Shown here: positions 55,001-64,000 of the stretch, piece by piece | Position numbering within the stretch: the stretch's first letter is position 1 | Layout: every line of letters begins with the position of its first letter | NCBI GenBank assembly: GCA_023078685.1 | Contig: JALGAS010000006.1 | Location: 3,224,001-3,288,000, forward strand | DNA length: 64,000 nucleotides | Direction of reading: 5' to 3' | Source of the DNA: Neopestalotiopsis rosae | Taxonomy: Eukaryota > Ascomycota > Sordariomycetes > Amphisphaeriales > Sporocadaceae | The notes under the pieces: model-generated | The model's input: the letters and a program-made list of their open reading frames with translations, nothing else | Databases searched by the model: none | What the model was told of the DNA's origin: nothing | Translations under genes and position numbers: made by a program

Positions 55001-56202
55001 GGGATCAAGTACTTATGGATCGACTCTCTCTGTATCGTACAAGATGACAATGATGACTGGTACAAAGAGGCGGCTAAGATGGAGCAAGTCTTCAGCGAGG
55101 CCTATTGCACGCTCTGTGCCAGCTCATCCAAGTCGTCCTCGGAAGGATTTCTCGCTCGCGACCGCCAACGCTCATGTATTAAGCTACCAGCTTCGGGACC
55201 TGCTCAGTTATTTATATGTCCGAGCATTGATGACTTCCATCGCGATGTGGAGCTTGGTCCCTTAAATAGTCGCGGCTGGGTTCTCCAAGAAAGAGCTCTC
55301 TCTCGTCGCTGCATTCACTACACGGCTACGCAAGTGTACTGGGAATGCGGCGCAGGTGTACACTGTGAGACGCTTACCCGTCTTCGAAAGTCAGTTGATT
55401 CCCCCTGGCCCCTCCCTCAACCCGCTCTCTTCGCTGTAGGATTTCCCGCAAATCCTACGAAACCTCCTAGGGTCGCTTGATATTGACATAAGGGTGCAGT
55501 GTTAAAGCTGGATTCCTAGGTGACGCCAATTTCCCCAGATTTGCACTAGAATACTATCGAGATGGAAGGAACTTGCTCATACAGGATCTTTTCGAGCGGT
55601 ACTCCAGCCTGAATTTCACCGAGTCCACAGATCGTTATGTGGCGTTGCTGGGCTTGCAAACGCGTATAGCCCGAGCTTTCAAAACGCGGGGAGCCTACGG
55701 CGTATTTGCAGCCTATTTTATGCGCGGTCTTCTTTGGGGATGTGCAGGTGCCCCTCGGCAGCATATGGAGCCCATTGAATGGCCGCCTGGTCGCCACGTG
55801 CCCAGCTGGTCCTGGGTTTCCAAGACTGGCGCGATCAAGTACATGGAACTTGAATTCGAAAGTATAGAGTGGGTTACGAGCAATGTGAAGCATCCCCTAG
55901 CAGATGGAAAACTCGTTGGAGAAGAGCAAGGGTTGGTGGCTACAGCGCAGACGCTACAATTGACAGAGGCAGATCGCATGCTGGTTATTTTCGACTTCGG
56001 GGACCGCTATGAGCTGGATCTTCTGCGTTGCGTCGTTCTCGGTCGAGACAAGTGGGATGTTATGACAGATTACCGGAAGCATTATACGCTGATTATTTAT
56101 CCCACTGGCAAAGAAGATAGTCCCGTATACGAAAGGGTTGGTGTGGCAACCTTGCGAGCTTCCCATATTGGCGATGGTGAATTTAAAGTAATAATTAGGT
56201 AG
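52015..56202 (+). CDS. Protein kinase - HET domain fusion protein
   Basis: Exons 52015-52779, 52830-53960, then possibly 54015-54017 and 54085-54087 (three bases each), 54169-54574, 54633-55389 and 55500-56202. The frame is kept throughout, giving about 1255 residues. The N-terminal part is basic, then a helical lead-in. The kinase has a Gly loop GFFGEVF (233-239), the lysine of IAIK (Lys270), HGDLKPEN (375-382, catalytic Asp377), DFG (399-401) and a MPPE block. HRD is HGD here. The HET part begins with LCSTC and follows with YISLSHCWG (from 845), YLWIDSLCIVQDD (from 896) and SRGWVLQERALSRR (from 982), ending with RVGVATLRASHIG. Kinase and HET could instead be two genes, with the kinase stopping at 53993; however, the HET part has no ATG of its own near its start and phase 0 splicing links them. 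Probably cytosolic signalling linked to incompatibility (inference). Confidence 0.85.
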
Positions 56203-56867
56203 GAGCATTTATTGCTCATCTAGCTCGACTTGGGGTCGGAATAAGTGCCTAATAAAGTTTGATCGATTACAGGATGAATTGATTACCAGTAATGCAGTAA
56301 GGTCAAGACCTGAGTCTTAATATTAAAACCTAGGTAGTTTGGTGTAGTAGTAGCATATCTAGAGTCGTCAGGCATGTCTACAGCACAGACCTGGCCCTTC
56401 GGGGGCAGAAGACCCGGGTTCGATTCCTAGAATTAGGATCTTTTTTTTCCATTCTTTTGCTAGTCTTTTTTTTTTTTTAAATTTTCTTTTTTAATTTTTT
56501 CTTATCTATCTTTGTCCCCTCAATCAGGTAAGTAGATGCGAAAAAGCGTGGCCGTAAAAACGGCGGCATAGCAGGCAGCCACCTAGCTGAAATACCGCTC
56601 TCTCTCAACACTTTCATTATTTACGTCAAGAAGTTTATATTTAGGATGCATTTTATAACATTAAAAATCAAAAGGGAATAGAAAGAACCAAGAACTATGT
56701 TATTCGTGTTTAGCCAGTCCTTCACCATCCCAGACTGAGCTCGGAAGCCCTGATAACCAAAGGCTTAAGCCAAGAATGATTCCGACAGAGTGAACCATTC
56801 CCGCGCGATTAACTAGAGGCATTGCCATTAGCTGACTTTCTCTCAGTCGCAGGGTTTGATCCTTCAC
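56203..56867. other. Intergenic region, A/T-rich
   Basis: It contains a tRNA-like element (listed) and long T-runs at about 56441-56500. No protein gene seen. Confidence 0.5.
56329..56438 (+). other. tRNA-derived element or tRNA pseudogene
   Basis: It has an A-box-like TGGTGTAGTAG, a B box GGTTCGATTCC and an immediate T8 terminator. The ends CCTAGGT and AATTAGG can pair at six of seven positions (one G-U). The T stem CCGGG/CCTAG has mismatches. The A-box departs from AGTGG by one G-to-A change. No acceptable anticodon arm with U33 was found, so it is not called as a working tRNA. Confidence 0.45.
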
Positions 56868-57209
56868 TCACCAACAGTTGCCAGTATTACAGCCAGAGCC
56901 GCAGCAGTATCCACACGGCTGGCAGATACACCGCTCACCGTCACTGCACTACGCGTTTATTCCATGTTAGTATGTGTTTGTTGTATAATTCGTCAAGTCA
57001 AGTCAATTTCTCTAGGAAATCCTCACAGAGAAATAACCCGAGGGACAGCAAGTATTGCCGTCCCCGCCGGGGCAGCCACGCGGGATCACTTCCATACGAC
57101 TCCATTTGAATTGATCCTCAGCTGAGGGGACTGGGAAAGGGAATGGCGCTGAGTCAGCCATAGCGGCGGCCAAACCGGCAAAGACGAAGACGGAGACGGA
57201 GAAACGCAT
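56868..57209 (-). CDS. Cysteine-rich small secreted protein (effector-like)
   Basis: Exon 1 57209-57027 (61 codons) and exon 2 56948-56868, joined in phase 0. The intron has a GTGAGG donor, a branch site ACTAAC and a CGTAG acceptor. The product is 87 residues. Residues 1-20 are a signal peptide (MRFSVSVFVFAGLAAAMADS). A Pro/Phe spacer follows, then eleven cysteines at 46, 54, 55, 62, 68, 70, 73, 76, 77, 81 and 86. A second possible intron (GTGAGT after TGTTG, acceptor CTCTAG) would replace the last Trp by Cys and give twelve cysteines. The dense, mostly paired Cys pattern points to a disulfide-rich extracellular peptide such as an effector or antimicrobial; no known family is assigned. A TATAAATA box lies upstream. 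Confidence 0.75.
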
Positions 57210-57291
57210 GGTTTAGAGATCAAGGGTAAAGTGACTTGGGAATGATGGCCTGGCACTTCATGAATTTGTCAGTGTGGGGAGGAGTTTCTCA

Positions 57292-57299
57292 TATTTATA
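57292..57299 (-). promoter_or_regulatory. TATA box of the cysteine-rich secreted protein gene
   Basis: TATAAATA on the minus strand, about 83 bp before the ATG at 57209; spacing fits a fungal core promoter and supports the gene call. Confidence 0.55.
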
Positions 57300-58517
57300 C
57301 TCTCCTCTCAGCCATCAGCCAGTATTGATGTAGTAGAATCAAGCTTTCTTTGACTCCGCATGTATAATCTCTTTGTAATATACTAGAACACAATCCTCCA
57401 GGGGTCTCTTGTGATAGCATTCGTCAAGAACCGGTAGAGAAGCAAGGTTGACAATCCCACGGTTGACGATGCGCCCGACAGCCGATCCGGGGCCCCGAAA
57501 TTCCGAAGGCCTAGAGATGCGGGAAGATCTTGTCGTCATAGAGGCAATAATATTGCTTTATACGGAAATAATATATATGTTCCGGCTATAAGTGTTGTCA
57601 CTTGAAGTTGTTTCAGTCTAACGGGCCTGGGCCAAGGCTCTGTACAGCCAATATGCCACTACGAATGCAGCTTACCTGGCATTCTCAGCAAGCGACGTTA
57701 CAATGTTTGTCCTCTAAGAGGTGACGAGGTGGCACAGGCTTCTTGCTGCATTATGCAATCATCTAGGCACTATAGTCCTTGGACATATTTGAATGCCCCT
57801 AAGCACAAGCTGGAGCTCCATTAACATAACGCTATTCGAGAGCCCTATAGGCCAGACTACTGGATATACAGCTGATTGATCTAGTATATAGCATTATATT
57901 GCCAAGGAGCGGACTGGTTTGCATTCGATGCGAATCATTACATAAAGGTTGCTTGACTGTGTCAAGCCATGATCAAGCCGGATCATCCGCAATTGCCCTA
58001 ATGTCGCTTAATATACGCTACGGGTGTATGTACTATGGTGGCAACGGTTCTGGTTGCAAGGATACAATGGCAATAGACTGCCAGTGTTCTGAATGTCCGG
58101 ATTTATATTGGTCGCCTCGCCTCAAGGGAAGTGCGCTGCTGTTACAGAATGTCTTCTCGTTGGCTACGCCCCGCTTCTTGATAAATATCATGGCCGCATA
58201 GTGCTTAGATCAGCTGTAAGCTGCAGCTGCATGTCGGAGTCCGAGGTCGTTATATTCCTCGTCAGGAACGAAGCTGCTGCGACAGCTCGGTCCCGACAGC
58301 GCATATCCAGCTGACCATATAGAGATCGGCATCTGACATGTTCGCACCCGGAATTGATATGCAGATTCAATCGCTATTGCGATCCGGGTAGATGCTCGTA
58401 TAATCCTTCATCTTTGAAAGCTACAAAGAACTTCAATGATCACAGGCTTGGTAGAAGCGAGATATTTAGGAATACCTACGAAGAATAAGGAGACTTAAGA
58501 TGGTGGGTGTCTCGGGT

Positions 58518-58553
58518 GTGCTAAGCTTTGTGCTAAGCTTTGTGCTAAGCTTT
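58518..58553 (+). repeat. Perfect 12-bp tandem repeat, three units
   Basis: GTGCTAAGCTTT repeated three times without change. Minisatellite-like; no evident function. Confidence 0.9.
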
Positions 58554-59145
58554 CCCGCCCAGTCTAGCGCCAAGCCTGCATAGCCAATCACCTATACGTC
58601 TGTCTCTGCTATTCCCAACTCACCTACTGTAAAACGGTTAGGGCACTTATAACGTGCATCTCGTGGTTCCTGCACCTCGCATTTCCATCTCGCACTTCCA
58701 CTGCCCATGAAGAAGCCTTATAACGGGATGAAGATGCGCCGAGCTAAAATATCGACGAATTAGATACGGTTCCAACCCACCATCTCTTTGGTACTACGGA
58801 TTGCATCTATTATTCGACGAGAATGGTAACAGCCCGTCTTACCAAGGCTATGTCTTCTGTTTTGAATTGAGCGCCTTTCATTATATCCTAGGCAGAGCAG
58901 ACGGGATGCTGAACTTTTAGGAGCTATGATCGTATGCGGTTGCAATAGACAAACAAAACCATTCATATTCAAAACCGCTAGGTTTTGCACCGTAAAGACA
59001 TGACCACGCTAGAGCGAGCCCGCAGCAGTGACTTGATTAGGCGCACCATCATCTTTTCTTTTAAGAAACATTGGCCACATTGCAAGGGACTATGAACAGT
59101 TGTATTAAATTATGTTTTCACTGCACACCTACTTGGCCATCCAAA

Positions 59146-61368
59146 CTATACTATATTATGCGTGTTCTCGAGGTTATAATTGATTCTCTGCGTCTGCCTT
59201 GACTCTTGAAGTATCATTCTGGCAAGCCCCCTGGGCGGCAGAGCTGCCGCGGAACCCCCGGCCTGTCTCGCGGGGATCCCCGGCCTATTTACCGGCACTC
59301 TGCTGATCATCTCGCTAGTACTTGGAACATCAGAGGACGTCGATGCTGTCCGCATGCGCATCCCCCTCCGCGCTTCCATCGAGGTGGCCGATCTTGCAGA
59401 GGGACGGCGAGGTGCCATTCTATTTCTGCTCTCGCTCGGCGCATCGGACACGGCCTCGCCTTTACGCTGGCCGTCACCACGACCTGACAGCCATGCCAAG
59501 AAGTTGGCGATCCCCCGCAAAACGACTCGAGTTCTGTTGCTCCAGAAATGCATGCCACGATTAGAGTTTAAAGATCCAATCAGCACAAAGAAGGGGACGC
59601 AGACGCACGCCGTCACGATGCCGAAGTTCCAGTACTGCTCATCGGTAGGCATATTGGTCATGCCAAAGACGGACGTGACAAAGGTCAGCGGCAGAAAGAA
59701 GATTGACACCATGGTCAAGATCTTGATGTTGTGGCCTTGCAGCACCGTAATGTCCGAGTTCTCGACCGACTTGCGCGACTCCTGGATGCTGGTGCCGACG
59801 AAGAGCTCTTCGCGCAGCGTCCTAATCTCGTTGCGGCGGGCGTCGATCTCGAGTATCAGCTTTCCGAGGCTCTTCATCTGTGCCTCGAATTTTGCGCGCA
59901 GCGTCGACATCTTCTTACGAAAGTACAGGTTTCGGGGGCTCTCATGCTCTTCGAGCAGCCATAGCGTCTTATGGGTGCCGAGCCAGACCTCTTCGGTGAA
60001 ATTGTCCTCGTACGCGTCAATCATGGCCTTGATGGACTCGTTGACGATGCCGAGCGTTTGGGCCGCCCAAAAGTAGCGACGCGTAAAGGTGAATTCGGCG
60101 TCTTCAAACAGTAGCTTTTCTCGGACCTCGTCGTTGAACATGAAGTCGAGCGGGGGCGTGATGAGCCGGGTGATCTTGTGGTAGATGGCTTCGAATCGCT
60201 TCTGGGCGTCCTTGAACTCGCCGAGAATGGTCACCATGAAGGCCTCGACACCATTGACGTAGTGCTTGGTCGAGTCGTGCACGTCGAGACTGCACTGCCA
60301 GTCTGGGTAGCACTGAATGTTGAGTACCTGCCAAGCTGCAAAGGGGTCAAATACTTCCCCGGTGATCCCGGTTCCCCGGCGCGAACGATTCTTGATCCGC
60401 TTGATGGGCTTTCCACCGAGGTGCAGTGCCACGACAGAGCTACAGCGGGTAATGGCAATGTGGTGTTCGGCACGCTCTTGCTGTCGATCTGCCAGCTGCC
60501 ATTCCATAGGCTTACAATCTTCGCCCATGAGGGTAAAGTATTCAAAGTTGAAGACAAAGCTACGGCGACGCCGTTCATCCTCGTGATATACTCGATTCAG
60601 ACTGGCGGAAGACCCCTCAGATTGCACCAAATGCTTGAAGAGCTCGTCAACGTCGAAGATTTTGTGCATGGTGTAGTGGATTGCGCCGAAGAGGATAGGC
60701 GAGAGCTCATGCATGACGGTGATGCGTCCAACTGCCCTTCGCTGATTCGATGGTTTGTTGACTTCCTTGATGGCATGCCAGATTTTTAACGCATTCGATG
60801 GGATTTGCTCCTGCTCAGGCCGTTCCAGCGCCAGCGGCGCACCGTCGGTGCCAACATCAAATACTTGGTGATGGCTCAGGTGGCTGCGGTCAGGTACGGG
60901 CCCCTTGATCTTAGGGAACAGATTTATCGAAAGCAGGCGCTTGGGAGCGTCTAGAACATCAGCAAGTATTCTTTGGCCCTCTTCTGGCCATTTGTACGAC
61001 GCCAAATGCTCTTGCAGCCCTTCCTCAGTGTATGCCTGGTGTTCTAGGGGCGTTTGTGCGAAGAACTCTTCTGCCGTCTCCTCTTCGTCTGAATCCTCGC
61101 CCGTCGCTCTGGATGCCGACGACGTGATCACAGAATCAAGTCCGGTGGAGATCTTGCGCCGACGCATCGGTTCCGGATGCGATGGCGAGACCGTCCGTGA
61201 GGTCAGCGAGGTCTGCGGGCTTTGCGGAACCACCGGCAGCGGACTCTGCGGTGGTTCGCGAGCCTCTTCCAGCAGCTGATGCAACAAATCCTGGCTTTCC
61301 AGATACGCCTGTCGCTGCTCGTCCAGCCGCTTGATAAGCGTCTCCAGCTTCTGCTCGTCTAGCACCAT
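59146..61368 (-). CDS. CorA-type divalent metal ion transporter
   Basis: Single exon, 740 residues; the first ATG in frame is at 61368. A coiled-coil start (EQKLETLIKRLDEQRQAYLESQDLLHQLL) is followed by a disordered Ser/Pro/Glu part to about 125. The large soluble CorA domain then runs to about 545, with long helices near its end. Two membrane helices lie at about 551-571 and 582-600. The family signature at the end of the first helix is FGMTNMP (Gly569, Met570, Asn572), the variant form of Gly-Met-Asn common in fungal CorA-like proteins. The tail is basic and Arg/Ser-rich. CorA proteins form pentameric channels for Mg2+ or, in ZntB-like members, Zn2+; localisation here may be plasma membrane or an organelle and cannot be told. 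Confidence 0.93.
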   Translation of the reverse strand: MVLDEQKLETLIKRLDEQRQAYLESQDLLHQLLEEAREPPQSPLPVVPQSPQTSLTSRTVSPSHPEPMRRRKISTGLDSVITSSASRATGEDSDEEETAEEFFAQTPLEHQAYTEEGLQEHLASYKWPEEGQRILADVLDAPKRLLSINLFPKIKGPVPDRSHLSHHQVFDVGTDGAPLALERPEQEQIPSNALKIWHAIKEVNKPSNQRRAVGRITVMHELSPILFGAIHYTMHKIFDVDELFKHLVQSEGSSASLNRVYHEDERRRRSFVFNFEYFTLMGEDCKPMEWQLADRQQERAEHHIAITRCSSVVALHLGGKPIKRIKNRSRRGTGITGEVFDPFAAWQVLNIQCYPDWQCSLDVHDSTKHYVNGVEAFMVTILGEFKDAQKRFEAIYHKITRLITPPLDFMFNDEVREKLLFEDAEFTFTRRYFWAAQTLGIVNESIKAMIDAYEDNFTEEVWLGTHKTLWLLEEHESPRNLYFRKKMSTLRAKFEAQMKSLGKLILEIDARRNEIRTLREELFVGTSIQESRKSVENSDITVLQGHNIKILTMVSIFFLPLTFVTSVFGMTNMPTDEQYWNFGIVTACVCVPFFVLIGSLNSNRGMHFWSNRTRVVLRGIANFLAWLSGRGDGQRKGEAVSDAPSESRNRMAPRRPSARSATSMEARRGMRMRTASTSSDVPSTSEMISRVPVNRPGIPARQAGGSAAALPPRGLARMILQESRQTQRINYNLENTHNIV

Positions 61369-61960
61369 TGTTGAATAACACTTATTTTGAGTCACAAATT
61401 AGATACATGATGTTGGAGAGAAGCCCAGCAAAACAAGCAGAAAAGACGAGGCTGGCGAAGCCGTCAAAGGATTTTCTTCGCATCTACCATCCTGCCAGCC
61501 AGCCTTGAAAACCTGGTGCAGGTTGGCCAACGTGGTCGTACAGAGTAGTACGACAGTATGTACATGGGTCAGAGTCCAGACCCCGCACGACAATTGTTCA
61601 GAACGCTGACATCTTGATCACCCAATCAGACGATCTTATATCGCAGAAATACCCTGTCGGATTTACACCGCCCAATGCATGATGGTCAATAGTACTGCAT
61701 TGCATTGGCAGAAATTCGGCCCCCAAAAACGATTTCGCACGCTCGGCTGGATTTCGGCGATTTCGGCTTTACCCGTCACCGATAAATCCGCTCGTTTGGC
61801 TCTCAGTCGATGAACGAACAGAATGTGTACAGAACCAAGAGCAGTAATACTGCGAACAAGTTCTCCAACGACGGGAGTGCAATGCAATCGCACACTTGAT
61901 GATATAATTTATCGATATGTTACAACTATTGTTCGTATCCCTTTGGGGACCATACAAATT
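61369..61960. other. Intergenic region
   Basis: Promoter of the CorA gene and 3' space of the following broken gene. No gene seen. Confidence 0.5.
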
Positions 61961-63484
61961 TTACTCAAGGTAGTCTTCGTTTAACAGTTCTGAATACCAG
62001 CTCCAATCTATGTCGTTGGACACTTCAAGTTAGCGGGATATCCACCAAAGAAAATGAAAAAAGAAAAGAAAAAGGAGGAAAAATAGAAAGAGGGCGAAGA
62101 GGAACAATGAGAAGAAGGTAAGAACGGGTAAGGCTTTGAACTTACCATCTAAGTCTTTCATGATCGCTCTTTTGAATTTGTCGTTTCGAATTTTAGCGGC
62201 TTCGAGAAATGCGGGGAGCATAGCCGCCGCCTCGCTCGAGGTCATCACCAGCAGCGGATCAACATCAGTAGGCCAAGGCACACCCTGTGCAGAGCCCATT
62301 GCGACTATCTTTTGAGCCGTGTCTTGCAGGCGGAGATCCACAGTCATGGGAATGATATCGGATGCCGTAGCGGATAGGAACTCTTTGAGTCCGAGACCCT
62401 CGAGATCCCTCGGACCCAGTGAAGCATGTGGTGGGTCATCGATCTTCAAGGTTCGACTCAGGGCACGAACGAAGGCGTAGCGAATGCGATACTGTTCCGC
62501 GCCGCTTGGTCCGGAGAGAATACCTTGTGATACAAGGACTGTCCAGCCGTCCCCAGGAATTAAATTCCGGGCTAGCGGAGCACAAGTGGTAAGTCCAGAA
62601 TGAAAAAGGGTAAGGCAAGATTCTCGCAGAGCGTGCGACTCACTTGGGCCGCGAAAGTGGCCTGGATTTTAAGGACGCTGGAGCAGTGGAAAAGCCGAAG
62701 AATGGGACCGCCTCTGGAAATTTCCATTCTTGCTTTCATTCGAGAGACGACAACCAGACAAGAAGCCCGTCAGCTAAATGGATACAGTCGTAATGAAACA
62801 TTGCACCACACCCGTGGCTCCTGTCATGCCGGACAATATCTGCTGGACAGGACAGACGTGCATCAGCGCAAGGCTCGGATGTGTTGGTAACCAGAACCTT
62901 TTCCAGGGAGCGGCCGAAAAGGCGCCAGCTTGCATTGGTACATGGTAATATCTGGGGACGGGCAACCAGCACGGCGAAGAGTTCAAAACCGAGTGCATCA
63001 CACTCGCGACTAGGGTTCTGTAACAGAAAGATTTCTCGCAGAGGTCGCGTCCGCGATAGTGCGTCAGCAAACTGGGCAGGTGTACTTCTCTGAATCCTAT
63101 CGATACACAGGCTGAGTGATGTGATGGTATCATCCATCCCGGACCAGCCATCAAGCGCCGCAGAGATGGACTCAGCCAAGACACTCTTCATTTGTTCCAA
63201 GCCGAGGTGTCCACTTTGAGCAAATGCAAGCCGAAAGAGCCTCCTTGAGGAGCGAGTATTTCCAATCTTCTTAGACAACCCAAACAGGTTCTGTTGAAGG
63301 CGGACTTGGAACCCAGGAAGACTCCGGATTTTGTCAAATGCAAAAACGTCAAGGTCACCCATGCAAGAGGTCTCCTCGACGATCTTTCTAATGATCTGGT
63401 ACTGCAAGGTGTGCGAGGTGTGGGGAATGACAATCGACTCAAATGTCGCTGGAAGGATGTCATTGAATGCACCCGGCTCTGACA
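61961..63484 (-). pseudogene. Broken conserved fungal protein gene, unknown function
   Basis: On the minus strand a frame from the acceptor at 63484 (TTGTCAG) runs to an in-frame TGA at 62736-62738. The same frame continues with protein-like text (KQEWKFPEAVPFF, STAPASLKSRPLSRP) to a GTGAGT donor at 62643. The next exon 62571-62146 (GDGWTVLVSQGILSG, RYAFVRALS) has good splice signals but is one base out of phase. The last exon 62007-61961 (WSWYSELLNEDYLE) joins correctly after a 138-nt intron with a GCTAAC branch site. The intact ends and the broken middle suggest recent inactivation by a nonsense change plus a frameshift, or sequence error. The style recalls uncharacterised leucine-rich, F-box-like fungal proteins; no domain is certain. 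The 5' exon is not found. Confidence 0.55.
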
Positions 63485-64000
63485 ACTATGATTATGAGTT
63501 AGCTAGGAGTACTTCTCTTGCAGCGCCGCAGGTGGCTGCGCTCGCCGTATATTACAAGGCACTGCCATCAATATGGCAAGGACAACGTAAGTATCTTGCT
63601 TTCATCGTATCCCTTTTACTAAGGCCTTGTCTTGTTCCATCATTCATGTGCGTGATTGTCCTCGTGCGCGAAAACACAAGCGCTCGATTGACATGGTTCA
63701 CTAATCTCGCATCTTTCATGAGACCAACTCGAAACAAACCAGACTTGAAGCGGCTCATGGTTTGGAATGGTATGGATCAAAGCAATAACTGTCTTTTGGA
63801 AAATGATTCACCGAAATGTCCAAGGTTTCCGGATGACATTACTGCTTGCGGTGAGACTGACCTGTTCGTGGAATTACTGCCTAGGATCGTGGAAGGTAAT
63901 AAGACCATGATCGCAAAGCGCCAAGACGGTGGCTCCTGTGCCTTGCCGGGAGGTGGTGGCGGCGGCGGCACGCAAAACACCCTCACGACGGGGCCGACAG
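63451..64000 (+). CDS. C-terminal part of a subtilisin-like (S8) serine protease, partial and perhaps decayed
   Basis: A plus-strand frame (codons starting at positions such as 63451) stays open past 63472 to the window edge. It contains RSTSLAAPQVAALAVYYKAL, the helix around the catalytic serine of subtilases; the Ser codon is 63514-63516. The usual Gly of G-T-S is Ser here. A GTAAGT donor at 63587 with acceptor CCAG at 63742 could remove 156 bases and keep the frame into LKRLMVWNGM. The later part has several Cys and a seven-Gly run at about 63953-63970. The catalytic Asp and His regions are not found upstream, where the opposite strand carries the broken gene. It is therefore probably a 5'-truncated remnant, or the front lies in exons I failed to see. 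Confidence 0.5.

Larger units (their letters stand above)
57210..59145. other. Intergenic region, no gene supported
   Basis: A 66-codon ATG frame at 57339-57539 (minus) and others near 57899-58314 (plus) show no motif. A short tandem repeat lies at 58518. Otherwise nothing was seen. Confidence 0.45.

Noticed and set aside
58093..58314. Second cysteine-containing small protein near 58 kb
   Set aside because: The frames have no ATG at the right place and no signal peptide; the Cys content is incidental.

Overview
The window looks like chromosomal DNA of a filamentous ascomycete, probably a Sordariomycete of the Hypocreales type. Genes are intron-containing with short introns (about 50-110 nt, donors GTAAGT or GTGAGT, branch sites such as CTGAC or TACTAA). 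Intergenic spaces are long, promoters are pyrimidine-rich, and there are several HET-domain and NACHT-ankyrin (NLR) genes. The ATP sulfurylase has the 573-residue layout with an APS-kinase-like C-terminal domain known from filamentous fungi. No bacterial-type operon, CRISPR array or phage feature is visible.

Region by region. 1-3.5 kb: the 3' part of a NIT4-like Zn-cluster regulator and an intradiol (hydroxyquinol-type) ring-cleavage dioxygenase. 6.1-8.3 kb: ATP sulfurylase. 10.8-13.5 kb: a large, mostly disordered conserved protein. 13.9-15.6 kb: a patch of diverged, RIP-like repeats. 16-17 kb: two small genes. 22.1-23.9 kb: a sugar-porter transporter. 24.9 kb: an intron-containing tRNA-Pro(AGG).

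27-56 kb is an allorecognition-type island. It holds an NLR with nearly identical ankyrin repeats (27.3-31.4), a signal-peptide protein (32.1-33.0), two HET proteins (33.6-35.9, the first with a displaced C-terminus, and 37.6-39.7), a HeLo-NACHT-ankyrin-ZZ protein (40.0-44.5), an acidic orphan (45.2-45.9), a divergent cytochrome P450 / Zn2Cys6 regulator pair (47.3-50.8) and a protein kinase joined in frame to a HET domain (52.0-56.2). The sensor (NLR), executor (HeLo) and HET modules are the known parts of fungal non-self recognition and regulated cell death. That these genes work together is inference.

56.9-64 kb: a two- or three-exon cysteine-rich small secreted protein, a CorA-type divalent metal transporter, a broken conserved gene, and the C-terminal piece of a subtilisin-like protease running off the right edge.

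The most noteworthy signals are the kinase-HET fusion with possible three-base exons, the higher-order duplication inside the ankyrin array, the cysteine-rich peptide recovered only by splicing, and an AT-rich palindrome-bearing repeat family of which one copy forms most of an NLR intron. All splice sites were assigned by eye from sequence signals and reading-frame continuity; none is experimentally supported here.
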